Source of the DNA: CALKYB01 sp964510575
GTDB taxonomy: Bacteria; Bdellovibrionota_C; UBA2361; SZUA-149; CALKYB01
Assembly (NCBI GenBank): GCA_964510575.1
Contig: CAZECN010000047.1
Location: forward strand, 1-17,010
DNA length: 17,010 bases
Direction: 5' to 3'
Positions 1-7,400 of the stretch are shown here, piece after piece. Under the pieces are notes generated by a model, which saw only the letters and a program-made list of their open reading frames with translations, did no database searches and was not told the origin of the DNA. The stretch's first letter is position 1, and the number at the start of each line of letters is the position of its first letter. The position numbers and the translations under genes are program-made.

Positions 1-1748
1 CTATTCAAATTGGAAACAACTTCTTCTTTAGGATTTCTAGGAGCTGAAGCAGCAGCTTCAGAGACTCTTTCCAAATTCAATTCCATCTCACTAGGCGTAG
101 CGCGAGCCATACCAGCTAGATGGTCGGCAGCCTCTTCGGCTGACATACTATCTTCAACATTAGGAGACTCAACTGCATCAGCCCTGCTAGTTTTAGTCGG
201 CCCGGTCTTAGCTAGTCCCAGCCTATTTGCTACAGAAGAGGCTGTCCGGCTTACAAAACCACTGATTTGTCCCACTCTGGGTGCAATCGCTGCAACAGCA
301 CCGGCGCCAAGTAATAAAATTCCACTAGCATCAAGAAGCCCTTCACCTACTTTCTCAGATAACTGATTGTACTCTTCGGAAGTCAAAGCCCTAGCTCTTG
401 CCTCAAGCGCTTCTTTAGCTTTGAGAATACCTTTAACTGAAATCCCGGCAACCGCAACTGCACCAACTCCAAGAAAAGCAGCTCCAGCAACGGGGCTAGC
501 GGCAAAGGCAATAACTCCAAGCGCTCCGATACCTGCGGCGACTGCCACAGTTGTCTTAAGATTTTCAGGTCTGAAAGGCTCAATAAACGCATTCTTAAAA
601 CCACGCCAAATATGTTTTCCACCCTGAGAAGTGTCAGTAGCCTCATCTTTGATAATTGGCTGATCGCTGGTTATAGCTCCACCAGTCTCAGGATTCGGCT
701 GTTCTCGGCCGTCTCTTTCCAAATTATCCCTATTTAGATCGGAAGAAACTTGAGAACCCTCCGTTTCAATAGTTGCCTCACCTTCAGGCTCTGCGCTTAC
801 CTGCTCCTCGGACTGAGATAAATCTCCGTCTAAATCAAAAAATAGTTCAGGACTATCAGCATCAACACCGTCATCATAATTCTCTTCCGGACTCTGAGGC
901 TGCTCTCGCGAGTAGCCATTTGAATCAGGGGAAAATTCAGCTCGATCAGGTTCAAGGCTTGAAATTGGGCTAGTTTGTCCACTTTCTGGTCTAGCAATTT
1001 CCGATTGGTTAGATATCTGGTTAATCTCAAGCGTTTCTAAAGAGCTTAAGTCTGGTGAAGGTTCTGACTCAACAGCTGATGATTCCAATTGAGACTCGGA
1101 GGTCCCAGCAGTGATATTTGCAATCTCCCCCTTGATACCCAAATAACTCAGCATGCCGTATTGACCGGTTGGTGGATCAATAATTTTTAAAAGACTCTGT
1201 GCCTCTGCTAAAATTCCAGTGGTTTTGGGACCGTAAAGATTATCGATCTTTATATTACCACCTGCTTTGATTAAGCCTTTTGATTCCAAGGTTTGAGCAA
1301 AAGACTTATTTTGCTTAATCATTTGATGAAGCTGCTTCTGAACTTCACCCACCAAAGCACCTGAGTGACCTCGAGCTAAGACTGCCTGACCAGGGTTCGT
1401 ATTATGCAAAAGAATGTTTAAAGTTTGCTCAGCAGAGCCAAAATTCAGCTTACTTTGAACCGCACTGTAAGTGGTGGCTGTTCTGATCCCAAATCCGCCA
1501 TCAACTCGCAACCGTCCGTTCTGTAATATTCCATCGGACTGTAGCTGCTGTTTTAGCTCTGGGTCTTGTTCAAGAATGGAATTAAGTAGGAGCTGCACAC
1601 GACCTGCAGCATCTTTTTGTAGATTGATATCTTTAGATAATAAATCTTTGATAAGAGCAGTATCACCAAGCCGAGCACGGATCTGAGCAGGACTGAGCTG
1701 TTCAGCCTGCTGACTCTCCTGTTTACTAACCTGTGCGAACTCGGCCAA
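1..1748 (-). CDS. Peptidoglycan-binding-like repeat protein with hydrophobic core, C-terminus beyond the window
   Basis: This minus-strand frame stays open for 582 codons from 1748 to the left edge; neither stop nor C-terminus is seen. No early in-frame ATG exists. I chose the TTG at 1746-1748 because AGAGGT lies 6 nt upstream and a stop (cta at about 1782) closes the frame just before. Residues about 50-102 and 122-180 each resemble the PG_binding_1 fold: the second reads LARGHSGALVGEVQKQL followed by an IDNLYGPKTT turn, the first keeps VDGGFGIRTAT. Residues about 210-370 are an acidic Ser/Glu/Pro/Gln linker. Residues about 396-440 and 470-490 are Gly/Ala/Val-rich and hydrophobic, likely membrane-inserting, with a Lys/Glu helix between them. 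There is no signal peptide. Binding of cell-wall glycan is inferred from the family; the hydrophobic core recalls pre-toxin regions of polymorphic toxins or effectors, but the effector idea is speculative without the C-terminus. Confidence 0.72.
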   Translation of the reverse strand, partial: MAEFAQVSKQESQQAEQLSPAQIRARLGDTALIKDLLSKDINLQKDAAGRVQLLLNSILEQDPELKQQLQSDGILQNGRLRVDGGFGIRTATTYSAVQSKLNFGSAEQTLNILLHNTNPGQAVLARGHSGALVGEVQKQLHQMIKQNKSFAQTLESKGLIKAGGNIKIDNLYGPKTTGILAEAQSLLKIIDPPTGQYGMLSYLGIKGEIANITAGTSESQLESSAVESEPSPDLSSLETLEINQISNQSEIARPESGQTSPISSLEPDRAEFSPDSNGYSREQPQSPEENYDDGVDADSPELFFDLDGDLSQSEEQVSAEPEGEATIETEGSQVSSDLNRDNLERDGREQPNPETGGAITSDQPIIKDEATDTSQGGKHIWRGFKNAFIEPFRPENLKTTVAVAAGIGALGVIAFAASPVAGAAFLGVGAVAVAGISVKGILKAKEALEARARALTSEEYNQLSEKVGEGLLDASGILLLGAGAVAAIAPRVGQISGFVSRTASSVANRLGLAKTGPTKTSRADAVESPNVEDSMSAEEAADHLAGMARATPSEMELNLERVSEAAASAPRNPKEEVVSNLN

Positions 1749-1754
1749 AATACT

Positions 1755-1760
1755 ACCTCT
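1755..1760 (-). promoter_or_regulatory. Shine-Dalgarno deciding a TTG start
   Basis: On the minus strand AGAGGT sits 6 nt before the TTG at 1746-1748. It is the only good ribosome-binding signal near the 5' end of the open frame and decides the start of the peptidoglycan-binding-like gene. Confidence 0.55.
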
Positions 1761-1862
1761 GAGAAACCTTGGATAGAACCACTATCCTTCTTATTGTTAT
1801 GCTAAATCTAGCCGACTAGTGGCTTGAGTAATTAGCTGAAATTATTGATATTTCTGGGTAAT

Positions 1863-1890
1863 TTGACCTCATTAAACAGCTACCTATTCA
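1863..1890 (+). promoter_or_regulatory. Candidate sigma70-type promoter for the exporter gene
   Basis: TTGACC (1863-1868) and TATTCA (1885-1890) are separated by 16 nt in the 232-bp divergent gap between the two left-hand genes, about 90 nt before the exporter start. Match to consensus is good at -35 and moderate at -10. The gap is AT-rich, so chance matches are possible. Confidence 0.3.
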
Positions 1891-1980
1891 ATTACTGCTT
1901 ATAGCCCAAAAATTAGCTTTAAGACTTAGCTATAGGCTAGACTCTTATGCCAGTTTAATTTCTCCACTTTTGGGCTAACT

Positions 1981-2700
1981 TTGACTCTACTTTTAACTCT
2001 TATAGTTCTGGCAGTTGCTTTTACGGGTCAGGCCACAATGGGCTTCGGGGGGGGCCTAATGGCAATCCCTTTACTATCTCTTCTCTACCCGGTGAAAGAA
2101 GCTGTTACGCTCTATCTTTTCTTTCAGCTGGTAGAGATTTTCTTAATCGCCAAAAGCTACAAAAATATCCACTGGAAATCTATCAAAAAAGTTACTCCTC
2201 CAACTCTAGTCTTTGCCTTGTTAGGCTCCTTATCCCTAAATCAGTTTAGTGAATCCACTCTACGCCTAACACTTGGCGGAGTTATTTTGGCTTACTTATC
2301 AAAAGAGTTGTTTTGGAAAGATTTTCGCTTAGCTAAATCCGATTCTCTTGCGTTCGGATTTATTACTGGCAGCCTAGGAGGCTGGCTTCAAGGTTTGTTA
2401 GGTACTGGCGGCCCTGCTTTCCTAATATACTACAATGAGCTGAAATTAGATAAGTCTAAGTTTCGAGCTTCAATCCTGCTCCTAGCTTTTAGCTGTAATG
2501 TGCTCAGATTCTTCTCCTCATTAGGAACAGGCCTTATCACTGAAAGTCTATTTTTTCTTTTTCTATCTTGTTCCCCAGTGGTGCTTCTAGCACTTTATTT
2601 GGGATCCATTTGTCACCAAAAAATTTCCCAAAGCATCTATAGAAAACTTACTTTCTTGGTTTTGCTAGTCTCGGCGCTGTCCCTAATGCTGGGTAGATAA
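1981..2700 (+). CDS. TauE/SafE family membrane exporter
   Basis: The product has 239 residues and is nearly all hydrophobic, with about 7-8 predicted membrane helices. The two half-repeats typical of the TauE/SafE (PF01925) family are visible: a first Gly motif MGFGGGLMAIP at residues 20-30 and a second, GSLGGWLQGLLGTGGP, at 130-145. Length is normal for the family (about 240-260). Members carry sulfite, sulfonates or other organic anions across the inner membrane; the substrate cannot be told from sequence. The start is a TTG without clear Shine-Dalgarno. The frame is closed by a stop at 1933-1935 and the next ATG (2038) would remove most of the first helix, so TTG is preferred. The gene diverges from the peptidoglycan-binding-like gene and is not closely coupled to the next gene. 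Confidence 0.88.
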   Translation: MTLLLTLIVLAVAFTGQATMGFGGGLMAIPLLSLLYPVKEAVTLYLFFQLVEIFLIAKSYKNIHWKSIKKVTPPTLVFALLGSLSLNQFSESTLRLTLGGVILAYLSKELFWKDFRLAKSDSLAFGFITGSLGGWLQGLLGTGGPAFLIYYNELKLDKSKFRASILLLAFSCNVLRFFSSLGTGLITESLFFLFLSCSPVVLLALYLGSICHQKISQSIYRKLTFLVLLVSALSLMLGR

Positions 2701-2754
2701 TCCAATGGCTCCTTTTTACCTTAAGTGAAATTATTGATTTAACTAGCTTTGATA

Positions 2755-2860
2755 GTTTCCTAAACCATTGCGGTATAGACAGTGGTTTAGCTAAAAAGGA
2801 GATAGGTCTTTTAGGAAACAGTGATGGCCTCCCCTGCTTGTGGTCATTACTGTCTCCTAT
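2755..2860. other. Overlapping inverted repeats in the 307-bp gap 2701-3007
   Basis: GTTTCCTAAA (2755-2764) is perfectly complementary to TTTAGGAAAC (2810-2819). CTAAACCA (2760-2767) is perfectly complementary to TGGTTTAG (2783-2790). The two left arms share CTAAA, so the stems exclude each other. A third stem pairs CAGTGATGGCC (from 2819) with GGTCATTACTG (to 2852), 11 pairs with two G-T wobbles. No T-run follows any stem, so none is a standard terminator. No credible gene is seen in the gap; the rest of it is AT-rich and presumably holds the promoter of the DUF3011 gene, which I could not place. Confidence 0.45.
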
Positions 2861-3007
2861 TCTCAATGCAATCCCTAAAATCTATAGAAAATACCCCATC
2901 TTGTTCTCTTTAAGTTTTTATGGTCACCTGTTGAATAGTTAAGAGCTAGTATACGTCTATCGTTGAGAAGTATTTTTTTAGATTAAATCTCAAACTTGGA
3001 GACTAGT

Positions 3008-3661
3008 ATGAGAATCATTTTCCTCCTTCCGCTACTAATTTTTATTCTTCCTAGTGTCTCTGAAGCGCAGCAGCTAATTCGCTGTGAGTCTGATGGCAAT
3101 AATTTCAAATTCTGCAGAGCTGGCTTAAACCGGGGAGATGATGTCCAACTGACTAGACGTTTCAGCAAAGCTTCTTGCGAGAGAGGTTACTCCTGGGGAC
3201 TGGAACGTGGTGGAATTTGGGTGGATAGAGGATGCCGAGCAGACTTCTCTGTATCTCGGTCTTACCAGCAACCAGCCTACCAACCTGGGCGCCGAGTTCG
3301 GGGAGACCGACTCGACAGGGGTAATGGTATTCGTTACAGAGGTAGAGATGGCGACCGTAGATTTGATTACAATAATCGCTACGATCAAAGAGATCAAAGA
3401 TATGACGATCGTTACGACAGAAGAGATATTCGCTCTGAAAGAGAGTTACGACGAGAAAGACGAAGACTTGCCGAAGAGAGAAGGCAACTAGAAGAAGAAA
3501 GAAAAAACCTTCAGCGACGAAGAAAAAACGTCGATTCTAAAGCACTTAGAGGTAGCTGCCCAGCAGGTGCCAGAATTGGAAGATGTAGCAAGAGCGAAAG
3601 AGCTCGAGGCTGCAAAGACTGGAAAGCGAAAGACTTAACTCCATGTAAGTCAGGGGGATAG
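3008..3661 (+). CDS. Secreted DUF3011 protein with Arg/Asp-rich and coiled-coil tail
   Basis: The product has 217 residues. An ATG at 3008 preceded by GGAG with 6 nt spacing is preferred over an in-frame TTG at 2996. Residues 1-20 are a signal peptide (cleavage after SEA). Residues about 22-82 match DUF3011: LIRCES, four cysteines (26, 36, 57, 76) and the diagnostic WG...GIWVDRGCRADF. Residues about 95-145 are Arg/Asp/Tyr/Asn-rich low complexity, 143-175 a highly charged Glu/Arg coiled coil, and 184-213 a short tail with four cysteines (184, 193, 202, 213). The domain has no assigned biochemical role; even cysteine counts fit periplasmic disulfides. The low-complexity part would suit binding a polyanion or surface, which is inference. 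Confidence 0.85.
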   Translation: MRIIFLLPLLIFILPSVSEAQQLIRCESDGNNFKFCRAGLNRGDDVQLTRRFSKASCERGYSWGLERGGIWVDRGCRADFSVSRSYQQPAYQPGRRVRGDRLDRGNGIRYRGRDGDRRFDYNNRYDQRDQRYDDRYDRRDIRSERELRRERRRLAEERRQLEEERKNLQRRRKNVDSKALRGSCPAGARIGRCSKSERARGCKDWKAKDLTPCKSGG

Positions 3662-3667
3662 CCCCCT
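3652..3667 (+). other. GC hairpin enclosing the DUF3011 stop codon
   Basis: AGGGGG and CCCCCT form a perfect 6-bp stem around the loop ATAG, which contains the TAG stop at 3659-3661. There is no following T-run. It could protect the mRNA 3' end or act in weak termination; function unknown. Confidence 0.35.
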
Positions 3668-3685
3668 AGCTCACCGCTTTCCTCG

Positions 3686-3712
3686 CCTATCGCCAAAATT
3701 TTGGCTGATAGG
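3686..3712. other. Strong palindromic stem after the DUF3011 gene
   Basis: CCTATC, the perfect palindrome GCCAAAATTTTGGC, one bulged T and GATAGG together form a 13-bp stem, 25 bp after the DUF3011 stop. It lacks a T-tract on either side. It may be a factor-independent stop or an mRNA stability element for the upstream gene, or an operator for the rhodanese gene that starts 78 bp later. Confidence 0.4.
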
Positions 3713-3789
3713 AAAAGGCGTCGTTAGCAAACATACTTTGAGTGTCCTGGCCCAGTTTTATTAAAGACAACCTTCCGAAGAGAGCGTCA

Positions 3790-4377
3790 ATGATAAAAAA
3801 ATTAATCTTATTCACTAGTGTTATCCTCTTTAACCCTAATCTCTCCTATGCTGAAGAAGTCAGAGCTTACCGGAAAGCAAAGGTCAGCTTCAGTGACTTT
3901 AAAGAACTGGTTGGAAAAGTTGGAAAACACCGAGAAAACAATCTGGTTAATTTTGATACCTTTCTCAAAATGAGCAAAGACCCAAATGTTATCATTCTAG
4001 ACACTCGATCTGAGTTTCGTTTTAAACGAATTCATTTGAAAGGCGCAAAACATTTGAATTTTGCCGATTTTACTCAAGAGAATTTAAAGAAGATCATACC
4101 AGATGCAGATACTAAAATTCTTATTTACTGCAATAATAATTTTAGCGGCAATGAACTTGATTTTGCTTCCAAGATGTTTATACCAGGGGAAAATAACCCA
4201 GCAGATGATATCGCTTCTAAACAATTTACCGAGCAGCAAAAGTCAATAATGTTAGCCCTGAACGTGCCCACTTACATTAATCTTTACGGATATGGTTATA
4301 GAAATATTTATGAGTTGCACGAGTTATTGGACGTAGCAGATTCAAGAATAGAATTTGAAGGAAGTTTAATTAAATAG
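3790..4377 (+). CDS. Secreted single-domain rhodanese-like protein
   Basis: The product has 195 residues. ATG at 3790 follows AAGAGAG with 5 nt spacing and places a signal peptide at residues 1-21 (SYA|EE); an in-frame GTG at 3742 has no such support. Rhodanese features are LDTRSEFRFKRIHLKGAKHLN at the domain start (DTR at 71-73) and a strand ILIYC ending in the candidate catalytic Cys114. The active-site loop, CNNNFSGN, is not the common C-x-x-G-x-[RS] form, and residues about 128-160 form an insertion before the NLYGYGYRN strand. Rhodaneses move sulfane sulfur; a periplasmic role in sulfur or thiol metabolism is inferred. Two genes away is a TauE/SafE exporter, a family that includes sulfite exporters, but the genes are not an obvious operon. 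Confidence 0.85.
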   Translation: MIKKLILFTSVILFNPNLSYAEEVRAYRKAKVSFSDFKELVGKVGKHRENNLVNFDTFLKMSKDPNVIILDTRSEFRFKRIHLKGAKHLNFADFTQENLKKIIPDADTKILIYCNNNFSGNELDFASKMFIPGENNPADDIASKQFTEQQKSIMLALNVPTYINLYGYGYRNIYELHELLDVADSRIEFEGSLIK

Positions 4378-4413
4378 ATAGGTCGTTATTTATGAGCCTG
4401 AAGTGCTCTAATT

Positions 4414-4445
4414 AAAAAAGCCCGGCCAATTTTCATGACCAGGCT
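4414..4445 (-). terminator. Rho-independent terminator of the thrombospondin-repeat gene
   Basis: On the minus strand AGCCTGGTC and GGCCGGGCT form a 9-bp stem with two G-T wobbles and a 9-nt loop, followed by TTTTTT. It lies 29 bp past the stop of the 1257-residue gene. It sits in the convergent gap with the rhodanese gene and, read on the plus strand, is followed only by CTTTC, so it would be weak in that direction. Confidence 0.8.
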
Positions 4446-4473
4446 CTTTCAATAATTTCCTACCGAAATTTTC

Positions 4474-7400
4474 TTATCTAACTGGTGTTGGCATTACAAA
4501 GTCATAACGCACCTGACCACCAATATTCACTTCTCTGGTTCTCAATACTTCCGAAACAGTTTGTCCAGGTAGTAAAGAGTTAGTCTGAAGAATACCGTAT
4601 CGATCATCTGGGAAGCCAACTGCTGGATTGTCACTCAAATCAGTAACATCTACCGTGTTCGCCCCAAGAGCTATCGAACCAGTTCCCATTTCTCCTAGGA
4701 AAGAAGTAATATCAAAGTTGACAGTCGATGCCACTGGAGTAGCATTAACGGTTCTCAGGCTGTTGTCCATCTGAATAAACGTATTACCTGTTCCGACCTG
4801 AGTCATCTTTCCAGGACTGCTTAGTCTAGTCATGTAAGCAGTTTGAATAGCATTCGAATCACACTCATAGATATAGACCAAGCTCTGCGCCACCACTGCA
4901 GTAGGATTAGTCGAGCTAACCTGTACTGAACCAACCTCTCCTGCAGGCAACAAGGCACTTGCATTATAGTTTATCTGTGCCATTGGAGCATATGAGTCAG
5001 TCACAGTTCCAACTACAGCACCCGCTGAATCACGGAATGTTACAGTAAACGTCTCTGTCGCACTTGAGCCGTTAGATACTTCGACCCAGTTTAGTATGTT
5101 ACCACAAGCAAGTGTCTCATTTGTAATTAAACTAAAGACATCACCTGGAGTTCCACTTCTCCCTGGAAGTTCAAAGGCGTAGTTGTAAGAACCACTATCA
5201 AACCCTGGTTGTGAGTTAGAACTGTAACGAGCCACTGACATTAAATATTCAGCAGTTGCATCAGCTGGAATAACCTCAACCAAGTATACTGCCTGCTCAA
5301 CTCCCAAACCACTAGCGTCAGTAATTTCGTGACCACCATTCAAATCTCTTTCCTCAAGAGCATTAAGAGTAAGGCTAGAAGTCTCAACCAAAGCACCAGT
5401 TGCATCGAAAAGGTTCACAGTAAAGTCCTGCGGTGTATCCTCTAGGTTGATAACCTCAACCCAGTTTGGCACTACAAAACCTTGTCCGTTAACATCGAAA
5501 GTATTTGCTCCTGCATAACTAACGCCAACATTCGGATTTCTGAATTGTCTAGCAAATGCAAAAGAGAAATTACCTGTAGCAGCTTCTGGTCGATAATTTG
5601 AAAGCCTTCCAACTAGTCTTTTAGTCGTATCAGAGTCATCAAAGGCCACTCGAACCAAACCGTAACTATCAATTACTCCACTACCATCGAGGTCTACAAA
5701 GGGCGCACAAGACGGGTCCCCTGCATCACAAGAACCCTGAACAAGAGCATTAATATCAATATCTTGCTGAGTCCCTCCAGCGACACTTAGAGTAGTCTGG
5801 TTCATTTGAACCCCAAGAAGGTTAAACACTGTAACTTCAATGTCTAGATCCCCTGTCCCCTCAACCGCTAGCTCAAGAAAGTTGAACTGAGATAAGAAGG
5901 TATTCCACTTAACGTAAATAGGACTTCTAAGGTCAGCCTCTGGATCTCCCCCTGATAGTGCAGGACAGAATCCATTAGGGCCAAAAGGTGTTGGACAGTC
6001 AACTAGGCCATCTCCATCGGCGTCAGCTCCACCAGATTCAGTAACATCAAGAGTTCCATCATTATCCGAGTCCAGGTCTTCATGATCAGGATCTCCATCG
6101 CCGTCAGTATCTGGAGCAGGTAGAGGAGTTCCCCCGTCTCCTGTATCTACATCTGGGCAAAAGCCATCAGGCGCAAAGGCTCCTGTGCAGTCAATAACAC
6201 CATCATTGTCTGCATCTGGACCACCTGCTTCAGTGACATCTGGGATTCCATCATTATCACTATCAAGATCTTCATGATCTGGTACTCCATCTCCATCAAG
6301 GTCAGGCAGAGGCACTGGAGTGCCGCCATCTCCCGGATCAACATCTGGGCAGAAACCATCTGGTGCAAATGCTCCCGTGCAATCAACAACACCGTCGCCA
6401 TCAGCATCAGGACCACCTGATTCTTCTACATCTGGAAGGCCGTCATTATCTGAATCCAGGTCAAGCCTGTCAGGGTTACCATCACCATCAATATCAGGAT
6501 CAGGAACAGCTGTTCCTCCGTCAGATGAATCAACATCTGGGCAAAAACCATCAGCTCCAAATGGAACTGTGCAGTCTATAATACCGTCACCATCCAGGTC
6601 AGTTGAACCAGCCTCTATAGTATCCGGGATACCGTCGTTATCTGAATCCAGGTCCAGGTAATCTGGAAGCCCATCTCCATCTCCATCAGGATCTGGAAGA
6701 GGAGTTCCTGTACCATCGACCACTCCTAGAGTTCCGTTGTTATCAGGGTCAACAAAGTCGCTCAATCCATCAGCATCTGCATCACTTAGAAGCTCTCCAG
6801 TAGCTGGATCAATGTCATCTATTCGACCGTCACCATCTAGATCAACTCCTCCTGCCTCAATAATATCAGGCAAACCATCGTTATCAGAGTCTATATCAAG
6901 GCGATCCACAATCCCATCACCGTCGGTATCAGGGTCTGGAACTGCAGTTCCCCCATTGACCGGGTCAACATCATCACAAAATCCATCCAGACTAAAACTA
7001 GGAATAGTGGAGCAGTCGACAATTCCATCACCATCAGCATCAGGTGAGCCAGCCTCTTGTGTGTCAGGAATTCCATCATTGTCTGAATCAAGGTCAAGAA
7101 AATCAGGAATTCCGTCCCCGTCGGTATCAACCGGAGTCGCTGGATTTGGTCCTGCCTCTATAGCATCTGGAATTCCATCATTGTCTGAATCAAGGTCAAG
7201 AAAGTCCGGCACCCCGTCACGATCTGTATCTTCCAAGTCCGCAGGAGATGGAGGCGGAGCAACCAATGAAGCAGCACCGTCGTTACTACTGGTTGGAATC
7301 CCCTGAAACACCAGCACTGCAGTTGGATTTGGAGTTAGAGGATCATCAATACGAAAAATTTCTCCGGTTGTATTATTAGAAAAATAAAGTTCAACCACAC

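Noticed and set aside
10..646. Plus-strand open frames and a minus-strand frame across the first 650 bp
   Set aside because: They are shadows of the continuous minus-strand frame, which alone shows domain-like repeats and a plausible start.
2648..2866. Open frame of 72 codons on the minus strand overlapping the exporter end
   Set aside because: It covers the inverted-repeat region and the antisense of the exporter gene, with Arg/Lys/Ser/Pro-rich chance composition.
5950..7230. Possible CRISPR-like or non-coding tandem array
   Set aside because: The periodicity is explained by codons of thrombospondin type 3 repeats; repeats are not identical short palindromes with unique spacers.
6320..7306. 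Ser/Pro-rich plus-strand open frames
   Set aside because: They are antisense readings of the Asp-rich repeats (GAT/GAC cores), which avoid stops by repetition; not genes.
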